From assembly GCA_944548615.1 (NCBI GenBank), contig OX155952.1, forward strand, positions 35,661,788 through 35,725,787: a stretch of DNA of 64,000 nucleotides. Direction: 5' to 3'. The first letter of the stretch is position 1. Each line of letters opens with the position of its first letter. Under the pieces are notes generated by a model that was given only the letters and a program-made list of their open reading frames with translations, was not told the DNA's origin and made no database searches. Source of the DNA: Micropterix aruncella. Its lineage: Eukaryota; Arthropoda; Insecta; Lepidoptera; Micropterigidae. Positions 11,066-23,710 of this stretch are shown here, one piece after another. The translations under genes were made by a program, and so were the position numbers.

Positions 11066-13130
11066 GTACTAAGTTTTAGTAACATGCTAATAACACTAAA
11101 TTGCCCTAAAATGCGGTCGTCAAAAACAATAATAATAATAATAATAAATATTTAAGGGATAATATAATAGATAAAATGCAATTCCATTATAATATAATCG
11201 GCAATAAATATAATTACCTAACATAACATACTGACTGTTTTTATCTAGTTTACTCATGATTATTACTATTTTTATACTTTATTTACGCGATTATTACTAT
11301 TATTACACACCACATACTCAACACACTCTCACACACACACACATACAAACACACACAAAAGCCGCGTGGACCGTGTGGACAAAAGATCGCGTGGACCGAC
11401 CCTTACGTAGTAGCAACACTTTAGGTATTTTAGTCTCATTAAGTAGTACAATGTAATTTCTGTAATGTTATTAAAATCCGTAATCGGTTTTATTTTTAAT
11501 TAATGTGTATCTTTATGATGTAATTTACTGTGTGATAAAAACTGACAAATAAAACTGTCTTAAATAAAGAATATAATTGAATTAAATTGAATTATTATTT
11601 ATTGTCTTGGCGGCCAATTAACTTTGTGTTATCAAAGCCATTTAAAAATAATGGTTTTCGTTATGTTTTCGCAACGACTTCACTTCACTTATATGTGGCA
11701 AAGGTGTTTTAAAGGTGTTTTATAAAATATATAGAACGTATTTGTTGCTGGAAGCACGACATTCAATGCTCATAACACACACATTCGTGTCTGCCACTAG
11801 CTCTGTGTCGCATTACATCGTTCGTCATCATCTATAACCAAACCCATTGTTTGATTTATTGATAACGAACTCTGTTATCTCCTCGATTCTTAGTACTGTC
11901 AAATTTTCTTATTCTCTGTTACACAATTTCACAAAATTTCATTTTGTTTTCATCATTATCATTCCCTATTTATTTTGATAATATAAAAAGACAGCTTACC
12001 ATGGTAGACCATTTAAGTAACTCAGATTACATTCCACGTGAACAAAGAAACTTACCTGTGAACAAAGAAACAAAATTCATGAATTTGGTTATGCAAAAGT
12101 AAACATTATTTTTGCGACTATCCATTACCAACATCAAACACTAGTCCACAGACGTAGAATTTCAACTTATTCACATCAATTTACAAAAGACGGCTTCGCT
12201 GCCACGAACATCTCGTTTCATATCAACTAAAGAATATTATTTTCTAGCAAATTATCTTTAGCGATCCGATCTGAAGACGCTTTTCCTTTGTTGTCGCCAA
12301 GCCATTATACGAGATTATGTAGTATCCCCTGCTATTATACTCGTAATCAATCTATACAGCATTCGTGGGAAATAATCTTTTGAAGTTTTCTTTATACGAT
12401 TATACGATTTCGAGGGGAAGGTTCAGGTAAGTAAGTGTGTATACGCCTAGTATTCACTTCAAAATTATATGATCTTGTAATACTAATACTAATATTTGTC
12501 AGTCCAAGTATGTTTTTATCAGATTTAAAAAAAAGTGAGTTTAGAGTTTTAAAATTGACATGACTAAAACAGTGACAAAGTGCGGCTATTTATAAGGATA
12601 AAAATAAGAATTTATTTCCTAAATATTGGCTTAAAATTGTAATATACAAAGTCTGCCTAACTAGGCCGAAGCCCGTACCAAGGTAGACTCGACTAGGTTA
12701 CTTGAAAGTTTTGAATTGTGCGCACACTTATCAAAGTATTATAACCGAGAAAAAGAAAAAATGAAATAAAAAGAATCTAATAGCTCTAATAAATTTGTAC
12801 ATAGTATATATTTAAAGAGTTATTTTAATGATATCTAATACTTCATAATCGTGTTGGATAAAATAATAAAGAAAACAAAATATAACCAGTAAACTATTAT
12901 TAAAATAATAATAATAAAATAGAATAAAATAAAAATTGCAATGATATTAAATAGAGAAAAACAGCCTAGAGGTAATAACAAAAAAAATATAAAAACAAAT
13001 AAAATAAAAAAAACAGTAATAAGAACCAATAATTAAAATAGTCGTGTTTCTAGTCAATAATACAGAAAAAAAAGATTATAAAAATCCTAAAAGCAACAAA
13101 TAAAAAAATGCATTGATATTTGCGAGCCCG
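11066..13130. other. AT-rich stretch without a recognised gene
   Basis: It contains AAT and CA microsatellites (about 11,130-11,150 and 11,325-11,360) and a short local duplication of GTGAACAAAGAAAC near 12,040-12,072. At 12,605-12,720 there is a fragment with CTGCCTAACTAGGCCGAAG that belongs to a short dispersed family (see 32,744). The frame at 12,835-13,029 is low-complexity F/I/L sequence and is not a gene. Confidence 0.5.
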
Positions 13131-13194
13131 TCACCCTAGAAAGGTATAACGGTATGTATATCATTCTTTCAACCTGGAGTAAACGTAGAGACAT

Positions 13195-13700
13195 TGGGAC
13201 AACACTATCTTCTAGCAAGGCCAACAAGCCCGTCAGAGACCAACGACTTATCGAGAGGCACTGGGAAGAGAGCCCAGCGGGTCGACCTCGCGCTCTGACT
13301 ACCAGATTTGCTCTCTTCCTCCCGCCTGGTCACAGATCCGAGATCGCTTGCGCGGTCTCTACCTGACGTAAACGCTTCAGTTCGAATATATCGCGGACCG
13401 AGGCGCTCTTTGCCCGTTATAGTCACTCTGGATCAGGTGGCCAAAGGATCGATTCAAGGATGGCAGACGTCAGGTCGACAACTACCGCCGCTGTTATAGG
13501 AAACATACATTTTCAGACTCCTCTGGTTATACGCTGGATAAGTCGTGTCTAGCAAACCAGACAGTGATCCAACCGCCCAGTTCCTCTCGAGGTATTCCCC
13601 CGAATCCACGATATTTTAATCCCAACCGCCTCTGACTGCAGGATTACAGCAGTGGCAGAAGAAGCTCACAACGGCCCTGGCAGGTTAAGTCCCTCTACGA
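13195..13700 (-). repeat. GC-rich interspersed repeat family E, inverted copy
   Basis: Read on the minus strand, this matches the E blocks for the CTGGTAGTCAGAGCGCGAGG-like region, the CGCAAGCGA-like region and adjacent sequence, in the same order as the copies at 60,985 and 8,455. No frame is conserved with the other copies. The 64- to 73-codon frames on both strands are most simply chance frames in GC-rich repeat DNA. Confidence 0.5.
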
Positions 13701-14980
13701 GGAGGCTACCAGATAGGAGTTGAACCGTGAATTGGACAGGCCAAATGACATAAAGTTTGGCCAACACCACCCAAGCTGTAGGGAACAATTAAGAACCAAC
13801 CTGATCTCTATTACACTAACTACTAAGCTGGATTGGCTGTGCCTTACAAAACGACATATATTTTTGTACTGATTTGAAGCACCGCGCGCGCCGCAATCAT
13901 ATGTACTCACATATAAATATACTGGATGTTTAATTCGATATATTTACTTTCCAAAAATTTGATTTTAACAGCCAAGTAGCCCGAGTTCCTCATTAATAAT
14001 ATTTATCCATCTTTTTTCTACCAATAGACCACGCAGATAACACTATTTTAGATCACGCAGATAACAATAGATGTCACCGCCGATACACAGACATTATCGA
14101 AAGATTTTGTCTATTTTACCAGATGTAGACATAATTTAATACTACCCTGTCCGTATTTGAAATTATTTAAAAGGGGATCCAAACTACGTTTAAATTGTTT
14201 GATACAATAAAGTACCCGAACATATTAAAATTATATGTACAATCGAAAAAGTGCCCCCGTTTAAGTCCAAATAAAAAAGGCTACCATATTAAGATAGTAT
14301 TGTATGATATAAGATATAGACGCAATCTAATTAGGTGACTGACAATTTCCATTTTGATTTTCTTCATTAAGTTTCACATTTTTACCATTTTATTGAGTAT
14401 TATATTATTATGGCTACGTCAGTTTTTCTCCGATAATCATTTGCATTTGGTTTTTCTAGAATAGTATTTTATTCTATTCTATAACAACTTAATTTATAAT
14501 TCTCAAAATGTTTTAAAGTAAGTTAGTATTATAATATCTTTTTTACTATATCATGTCAAATATGTAATTATCTGATTGACTTAAGTTTCTTATACGATTA
14601 TTATACATTAATTATTTGGTGAGACTCATCAGAAAACTGTAGTATCAATTTTTATAACTATACGACTATCTATTAAAACATAATATCGATTCCGTAATCA
14701 CTGGTTTTGTTTTTTGGATTTTAAAATCAAATTATATTATATCATGTATCCAAAGTAATGTGTACTAATGTCTTAAAACTATATAGACTGTTTTGAAGAC
14801 AATAAACTTGATTTGATGTGATGTGATTCGAACAATATTCTATAATATTAAAGTAAATAATTATAGTTTTCCAAGTAACTCAACTGTGGTTGAAGAACAT
14901 GAAACGTGTACTAATTTAACTATCACTCGGTTCCTGAGGTTGCGCTTGAGTATTGTATCGTTGTATCGTACTGATGATAA

Positions 14981-15724
14981 TCTATACTAATATTATAAAG
15001 AGGTAAAGTTTGTGAGGTTGTAAGCAGTAATCTCTGGATCTACTGAACCGATTTTGAAAATTCTTATACCAATAGAAAGCCACGTTATTTGGGAGTGGCA
15101 TAGCTATATGGCTATATATTAATCCGAAAAAAGACTTTCGTGGTAGTTGGATTTTCAAAGTAAGTCGGAGAAAAAGGTGCTGAACGAAAACGTTTCTAAG
15201 TAACGCTGCCTCAACGATGAGAGATATATGATAAGGTTCTAGAAAAAAGTTGTAGAACTTGATAATGCCTACAAAAAAGTCAGCGACAGCATATGTCTAA
15301 CTTTAATATTTAAGTCACAATAAGTAGTATTTTATATTTAAAAAATAATTTAAATCGTTAGGTCATGTTTATTAATCATATTATCAACAATTATGAATTC
15401 TTATCAAAATAAGTAAATTTATCGTCTCAAATGTTTAATACAAAAGAATTTTCCCTTTTACTGCATATAATTTCCCTTTTACTGCATAAATGGTTAAAGA
15501 GATAAGACACTCACAAATAAGCCACTCACAAGAAGACACTCACAAATAACGGTAATGTAGTCAAATTGGCATGCAAATACATACATACATATGCAGTAAA
15601 AATATAACCCTTCTTTTGGCAGTCAGGAAATAAATCATAGCACTCAGTACTAACCGAACCACACATAATTTTAATCACAAGTAAAAAGTTTTACCGCCCA
15701 ACGAAGTGGGCACGGGTCAGCTAG
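14981..15724 (+). mobile_element. Non-autonomous Helitron, 744 bp
   Basis: It begins with TCTATACTAATATTATAAAG and ends with ...CGGGTCAGCTAG, preceded by a terminal hairpin (GCCCA-ACGAAG-TGGGC at 15,696-15,711) about 10 bp before the end. It sits between an A and a T, without a target duplication. These are the defining traits of Helitron rolling-circle transposons: 5' TC, 3' CTRR, subterminal hairpin and AT target. No Rep/helicase coding sequence is present, so it would depend on an autonomous element elsewhere. A second copy of equal length lies inverted at 53,309-54,052. Confidence 0.9.
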
Positions 15725-17284
<1,560 letters not shown>

Positions 17285-18179
17285 GGACCCATCATATTGT
17301 AATATTATTATTACCTACATTTCTGACGGGTGAGCGGTGAACTCACGACTAACCAGCGGCTGTGGTAGGTTTAGCGCAACTGTCTTGCCACACCTTGTGA
17401 GCGTCCACCTTACCATTAACTCCCACTTCGAAGCAATAGAATTTGAGGTTAGGAAATTGCAGTTTTAGATATAAATATAAGGATATATAAATGAAAATTT
17501 AATAAATGATAGTATACTCGTATATAATGAAGTGAAATGTCATTAGCTAATAAGAAGTCAAGAGACGAAATATATCGATAGAATAATTTTTCACTAGTCA
17601 TTACTTTTTAAGAGCTACAAACTTTTTAAGCCACCAACCACCATTTCTTTTTTTAGAATCCATCCTCCGAGGCTTGTTGCAGTTTAGTAGGGGCGGGAAG
17701 AGAAGCGGCTGCCTTAAAGGAAAAAAAGAGGATTGACTTCTATTATTTACAAAAACCAGATAATGAAGGATTATATGAGTAACGAGCGTGGGAGTGTTCC
17801 TGGTGCACCACGACTAAGTAGGTTGTTTTTTATCTAATTTGTCTTAAGTTAGCCGGGGCCATATCCAAGCTGATGTTTGTATCTTTTGTTTAATAATAAA
17901 CAGAAATAAAATCATTTATCGGTCAATACAATATTACATTAGCAATAACAAATAATAGTAATCCATCACAAGTACTTAATTTTAAAGCGACAGCAGCTTC
18001 TTCATGTATAACATGATTTTCATCATTTGGGTTTCACCATTAAGTACCATGTCGTTTTTAGTACAAACGTTTTCATGTTCTATCATTATATGTTTTTAGT
18101 TTCGTTGGAAAATACTAACCGTTAAATTTCCACTCATTATATTGCATTCAAAGCAAGGGTTCACGTGTACGCGATCAAC

Positions 18180-18600
18180 CGCAAAGCTCCTCAACTAAAG
18201 GTGAAAAGATTCTGCGCGCATTTTCTGCATTCGGCTGAAATTCGTGCGGTGCTCGCTATTCGTGCCATGTGAAGCGTCGTTTTGCCACTCAAGAACGCAA
18301 CGTGTGAGCGGGTCTGATAGGAGAGCACCTCTGCGCTTAAGGCAGGTAGTCTTTCACACGAAGGCACAGGACGCCCTTTAACAGCACTAGTGCAACTGTG
18401 CTGGAGCGATTTGCTCAATTGCGCCGCAGCCTGGTTCTTGAAATTAATTTGCGCAAATTTTAAGCGCCTTCTTCTGGCGCAAGGGTGCTTTAACTGCGTG
18501 GAGGAAACTGCGTCATGCTCGAAGGGTCTTTTACTTAAAGCGGTTTACGTGCCGCGACTTACGACTCTCGAGAAAGAGCTCTCGTGAAATATTAAAAATA
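18180..18600. other. CpG-rich island, no gene recognised
   Basis: This block is rich in GCGC and CpG compared with its AT-rich flanks. It holds overlapping 65- to 75-codon frames on both strands, neither with recognisable similarity. It lies immediately upstream of the palindrome cluster at 18,630-18,691. A promoter or 5' exon is possible but not demonstrated. Confidence 0.3.
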
Positions 18601-18629
18601 ATCAAATACTAGGTATATAATGCCTCAGT

Positions 18630-18658
18630 ATCATTATATACCCAGGGTATATAATGAT
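18630..18658. repeat. Near-perfect 29-bp palindrome (14-bp arms, 1-nt spacer)
   Basis: ATCATTATATACCC, a single A, and then its exact reverse complement GGGTATATAATGAT. A third, partial TATATAATG copy sits just upstream at 18,613. The arms contain TATA-box-like sequence on both strands. Confidence 0.95.
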
Positions 18659-18691
18659 AGATTTGCATCTATCAGCGATTGATGCAAATCT
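18659..18691. promoter_or_regulatory. Inverted pair of POU octamer-like motifs
   Basis: AGATTTGCATC at 18,659-18,669 is exactly inverted as GATGCAAATCT at 18,681-18,691. Each arm contains the octamer ATTTGCAT/ATGCAAAT recognised by POU-domain transcription factors. It directly abuts the preceding palindrome. Binding in vivo is inferred, not shown. Confidence 0.4.
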
Positions 18692-18869
18692 CAAGTAATT
18701 GCATCTTCTAAAGTAATTGTATTTTCTGGGTATAGTGGGACACGCTAAACCTAGAACGACCCGCCCGGTCGAAAGGCGTTATTCTAATCACAATCGCACT
18801 TTGTGTATGCACAAGGGGAAGTTTTCCTGTTCTAACCTCCTCCTTAATGCATCTTTCTGAAGTACTAAA

Positions 18870-19060
18870 GGATACTGGTACCATTGATTATATAGCGTAT
18901 TAGATTCCTCAATGCCATAGCACATTTTGGCAACCGTTATACACCGGCGATATGCCAGTGGCGTTGGTAGCATTGTCCGGCAAAACTAATATCAATTTCT
19001 AGCCTATAATAACATTGATAATGTTTTTTTTTATAAAGGACTGATTGATTATAAAAACCC
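18870..19060 (-). repeat. Interspersed repeat family A, inverted copy
   Basis: It contains GATTATATAGCGTATTAGAT, a TTTGGCAACCGTTATACACC-like block and AAACTAATATCAATTTCTAG. This is the reverse complement of the right part of the family A copies at 7,810, 27,604 and 63,520. No coding capacity. Confidence 0.65.
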
Positions 19061-19519
19061 ATTAGTTAAACGAATGATGACTATTTTAACATTAAAGCGC
19101 CTGATAATTATGTATTAAAACCTGTATACCTAATTAAAATTGATATCTTTATGTAAATAATATTAAATAATAATAGCTATGATTTAAAAATTCATTTCTT
19201 ATTATTTTTTAGAGATCGGAAACCCAATAGGAGTGTTTTGAGTGACAAATACAGTGCGCCGCGATACTGTCATACCACAAACGCCGCAATATCGAACATA
19301 AGAGAAGATTAATCAATTTTCGGAACTATGCATCTTCAGTATTCTTTTAGTATGGCCTTCGTATAATAACGATTTCAAAGTTATATCACATATTTCAAAG
19401 CATTAGAGAATCTAAATAAATAGCCTAAAATCTCAATTATTTATTTACCTAGTTTTAAAGTCAAAAGTTACAAAACAAATTGACATTATAACAAGTAAAT
19501 ATAATAAAAAGAATAAAAA

Positions 19520-19900
19520 ACACGACTGCCGTTACAGAAAGTGAAGTATTGTATTGATAATTATTTTCGTCACGATTTTTTATGAAATATTTGTAGTTTA
19601 TGTACCTATTTATCCATACAGATAGATGTATATTACATATTTTCGGAATGTACTCAATCAGCCCTTTCATTTGACACTATACCCAATATAATTATGTTAA
19701 TTTATAGACATTTGGACATTTAGACAACTACTCACTATATATTTGGACAGTTAAGTTATGACACTCGGGACGACATAACGGATGTAACAATAATACACAC
19801 ATCTAAATCGGTTCACGCGTTATGGTAGAATAAAGAAACTGAAAACATACCTAGATGAACCCTGAATACATTGCACTCCTTTTTTGTTGGGCAGTCGTGT
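19520..19900 (+). mobile_element. TIR element family B, complete copy, ~381 bp
   Basis: It starts with ACACGACTGCC and ends with the exact inverse GGCAGTCGTGT. The interior is AT-rich and non-coding, with conserved blocks (TTTGTAGTTTATGTA, GGAATGTACTCAATCA, TTTGGACAGTTAAG, GAACCCTGAATACATT). The same ordered blocks occur in at least six other copies here. Both flanks are A-rich, so the target duplication cannot be fixed. The short TIRs, small size and lack of genes fit a MITE of unassigned superfamily. Confidence 0.8.
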
Positions 19901-20269
19901 AAAAATAAGGTGACCCAAAAACATGAAACTTCAATGAGCACAATAGTCATTCTGCATCTTCGATCCTCATCCACCGTGACTGTTTATCAAACCAGCTGCA
20001 TACTCTTGTTTAGCGTTTCGTCGGTTGAAGTTGAAAGGGGAGATGCTTATCAGAGGTGCAGCAGTGTCTACTATAGACACTCTCGAGCGAGACGAAATTC
20101 TTGTTTGCATGTTACTCGCACGAGGGGTATTGTTTCAAGCAGTGGCTATGGAATGTGAGACGTGGATGCTCTTGCTCGGTTGACTTTGCATTAGGCGGGT
20201 CCTGCCAAATTGCAGTCGGGTGGTCAAGGGCTCTTGTTTCAAGTGGAAGACTAATCATTAGGACATGAA

Positions 20270-20292
20270 TGTCCTTTGACCTTTGACCTTGA
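20270..20292 (-). promoter_or_regulatory. Triple nuclear-receptor half-site array (DR1 type)
   Basis: On the minus strand, three half-sites AGGTCA, AGGTCA and AGGACA follow each other with a single A between them. The first is preceded by TCA, giving TCAAGGTCA. AGGTCA-A-AGGTCA is the consensus DR1 element bound by HNF4 and RXR/USP-class receptors. TCAAGGTCA matches the extended half-site of FTZ-F1/ERR-type monomeric receptors. The match is seen directly; its use as an enhancer is inference. Confidence 0.5.
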
Positions 20293-20744
20293 ATAGGCAT
20301 CTGAATGGCTTTTATTTTATACCTACATGTTTATACCATAGATCTAGTTATATTTGATTATTTTCATAATTGTTCAGATTGCCTATCTGAGATATTTAAC
20401 ATAGATGGAGATTGATAATTTTTATTTAATTTTTTTTTAATTTTACAGTAAACTTATAGATAGTATATACACGACAGAGTATTTGCAAAACCTATTTACA
20501 CAAAGTAATTTACCATCCTACGAATAGTTTACAACGCATGCATGAGCAACGTGTAATGGAAATAACATAATCACTTTAATAACACCAGCCAACAAAAAAT
20601 AACTTTTTTTCTGTACCATTGTGAAAACAGTCCATCTTTATGTTTCCAAGGGTGCTGAACACGGAAATGATAATGAAAATGCAAGTTTTGCTCTTGTTTT
20701 TTAGTCATTGAAGCTTTTCAGAATTGCCTTTAAAATCCTATGTA

Positions 20745-21050
20745 TTTAGTTCTCCCTCGGATGACGGTCATTGATGGCGCAATCGCTTTGCCTGCCTTTT
20801 GTATTTTGTTGCTGTTGATTCCCGAATGAGCTTCCAGCATTAATCCGCTGTTTCAATCCACTTTCCCTGGTATCTTTCTTCCATGTCCGAAATTTCTTGG
20901 TGGAAGCGTTCTCCATGTTTGTCGCTAACAGCACCGTAGTTTTCGGTGAAGAAGTCAAAGCGTGAATGTATGAAATTTAACTTTAAGACATGATACACCC
21001 CAGTCTATAATAGCACTGCAGAAGATTTTCCACAAGATTCCTATAGCTTT
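20745..21050 (-). pseudogene. Decayed copy of an unnamed insect protein family (ERFHQ-I / RYQG-W signature)
   Basis: On the minus strand, 21,045-20,770 reads LVENLLQCYYRLGCIMS, then (after a one-base frameshift at about 20,985) a segment with FDFFTEN, GAVSDKHGERFHQEIS and ERYQGKW, then a stop, then CWKLIRE. I recall this order (MSLK-hydrophobic, LDFFPENLG-VSDE, GERFHQDI, MEERYQG-W, DYCW) from a multicopy family of uncharacterised proteins in arthropod genomes, but I cannot name its function. The frameshift and in-frame stop show that this copy is dead. A second copy lies at 58,960-59,520. Upstream N-terminal sequence beyond about 21,050 is not recognisable, so the copy is also truncated. Confidence 0.65.
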
Positions 21051-22070
21051 CTAATCATTAACTGATACGCACTCCCCCCCTCCGCCTATTTCGAAATCTA
21101 CAGCTAATCTGGAATTTTCATTGGCTTTGTCGTGATCAGCGTGGTCGATTTAGTACCGAACAACAGACTTTGTTCTTGTTACATTTTCACTGTTGGCTAG
21201 TATAATGGGTGAATGGGAAAAATAGGGCATATAAAGCAAAAATGTAATATGTATAATTATATAATAATGTTGTATGATGCTGTATAATATAAGGGTATCA
21301 TACTATGATGTAATATAACATTAGGGTATGGTGTAATATAATAAAGCCATACTCGTATAATACAGTAGGATAGCAGTTAATTAAATCTTAAGAAGTAGAA
21401 GTAAGACTCGATCTGATCGATTCTTTAATTAAATATTTGGAATCATTAAATATGTATATTCATTTACATGAGATATTAAAAACACGACACATTCTAGTGG
21501 GAGAAATATCAATACGAAATTGATATTTCAAGCGACAACAGAAAATGTATCGTTTGTCGAGGTGGCACACGAAATTTAACATTTGCTAGACTAGCAGGGC
21601 TGTGTAGTCGATTGTATAAAAGCTTATAGACACAAGTTATACCGGTGATGGTTTTTAATACTACAAGGTTGAAGTGCGAAAGCCACTTTATAATATCTCA
21701 GAATATTTCTGAGGCCACATTATTATTGGCGGGTGAACAAGCAATTGCTTAGTAATATTACAAACTGTTTCCATGCAAAACGATTTCCATGAGGAATATT
21801 GATATGGAGAAATGCTCCTAATGTTCACTGTGGTTGTGGTTGCAGAAACTAGTTATCAGAGCAATTTATGTCGTAAGCGGGGACGCACTGTGCTTTCTTA
21901 TTTATAATAGAAAATATATTAACCGTATATAGCCTCAGCATACATATTGCAATGCCTGATTTTTGAAAAGGGTCATAAGGACAATTCCGAAGTTCACGGT
22001 GATGGACGTAACCATAATAGAAGGTTTATAACATGAAAAGCAAAAAAAGGATTTTTAAACACGCATTACT
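21051..22070. other. AT-rich stretch without a recognised gene
   Basis: It includes a very AT-rich segment of short TATAAT-like repeats at 21,235-21,365. No coding frame or named repeat was recognised. Confidence 0.5.
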
Positions 22071-22440
22071 TTCCACCAGGGAGCTCCAGTGGCAATCTTC
22101 CAGCTCCATCTTCAGAACCTCGTCATCATGTGTAATCGAAAGTACTCAAGAGTACAAAACAAACGAGCCCAAACTTCGACTATCTTAGCACTTTCCATTA
22201 GGGAGTTTCAGTGGCAATCTTCGGGCTCCATCTTCAGACCCTCGTCATGATGTGTAATGTAAAGTACTCATGATAACAAAACATACTGGCCCAAATTCGA
22301 CTGTCCAACCGTTTGCCATCGGGGAGTTCTAGTCCCTACATCCCGGCTCCATCATCACATCAGCTCTATGGTAGCATATTATCGCATTATCACCGAACTT
22401 ACATAAGTGTGCCAAATTTTAGGTCAATCAGAAAAATGGC
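22071..22440. repeat. Tandem repeat, ~2.5 units of ~121 bp
   Basis: Units begin at about 22,072, 22,193 and 22,313 (periods 121 and 120). Each carries a CCA-(C/T)-AGGGAG(C/T)T block, CAGTGGCAATCTTC, and GCTCCATCTTCAGA-like sequence. The third unit is diverged and runs into ACTTACATAAGTGTGCCAAA. The units differ by many substitutions, so the array is old. No reading frame is kept between units. Confidence 0.75.
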
Positions 22441-22829
22441 TCGCAAATTTGGAAATGGACGAACATTTTCAAGTTAATATAAAGCTTGTAAAAAAACATA
22501 TTTAACTGAGACATAATACTACCGAAATATATTGTAATCGCATGGCCACATTGCGTAGGTTTGGCGATGATGATTGGCGCGATGGGCCACAGTGCGAATT
22601 ATCCACGACTAAGCTTGACACACGGCTTATCAATGTGATTATCTCAAAGTAGTACGGAATCCCGAGGAAATTAATGATAGTCACTGACGAAAATAGATGA
22701 CCATCACCTGAAGAAAACCTGTGTTTGATGTCGGCATTCAATAAAAAAAAACATTTTCCAGCAAAAAAAACAACAAAATCTGAATAAAACAAGACATAAA
22801 AAGTAAATATATCAAAAAGTTTAAAAAAA

Positions 22830-23225
22830 ACACGACTGTCGTTACAGAAAGTGACTACTGTATTTATAATTATTTTTATAACAGTTTTTTAAAGTAAATA
22901 CTGGTGGTTTATGTATTTATCCATCTATTATAGATACATATATACTGTTGGAATGTACTCAATCAGGCCTTACATTGATACTAAACACGATATATTTATG
23001 TTAATTTATTGACATTAGGCAATTCGGATATTTAGAAAGCTATTTAATTGACATTTGGATAGTTAAGGTACCCTATGACACTCAAGATGACATAACGATT
23101 CTAACAATACCACATACTTCTAAATCAGTTTGAGCGTTTAGAAATTGTGGGGAAATAAAGAAATGGAAAACATACCTACATAAACGCTGAACACATAACA
23201 CCCCTTTTTTGTTGGGCAGTCGTGT
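22830..23225 (+). mobile_element. TIR element family B, complete copy, ~396 bp
   Basis: Both ends are present (ACACGACTGTC and GGCAGTCGTGT), with one mismatch in the left terminus, and the interior blocks are in the same order as the copy at 19,520. A-rich flanks on both sides. No coding capacity. Confidence 0.8.
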
Positions 23226-23682
23226 AAAAACAGAAAAAAATATGAAGTTACTATACACTCGAAGAGTTACCTTCAATTCAGGGATACCATATAACATATT
23301 ATTCAGAGGGCATAGCTACACACGACGTATTTAACGTAAAAAAGAAAATGATGCATATACGTAAAGATGGCACTGAAACGAATGCATTAAAGGGATTACA
23401 TACCGGCGACTGGGCGTCCCCTGCCAAAGCGAATCGGAAATAATCACGGAACGGCACGAATCGAGTATTTATTGGCTACTATCAATAAAACGAATTATTC
23501 CCGTTTTGTGAAAATAAAAGCGGATAAATAGAATTACTAATCAAAGGAGAAAGGGCATTTTTGTATGATACTACCCAGAGTGTAACAGCTAGGTACTTAT
23601 AACAATTAATTGTACTTGTATTATGATGTTCTGATGTACTTGTGATATGATGTTATGATGATAAGTAATAATATGAAAGTTC

Positions 23683-23710
23683 AACCATTGATTTTATAAA
23701 ATCAATGGTT
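23683..23710. repeat. Perfect 28-bp palindrome
   Basis: AACCATTGATTTTA is followed immediately by its exact reverse complement TAAAATCAATGGTT, with no spacer. It is embedded in otherwise unremarkable AT-rich sequence. Confidence 0.95.

Noticed and set aside
12835..13029. 64-codon hydrophobic frame resembling a membrane protein
   Set aside because: Low-complexity F/I/L sequence from an A-rich tract; no real protein character.
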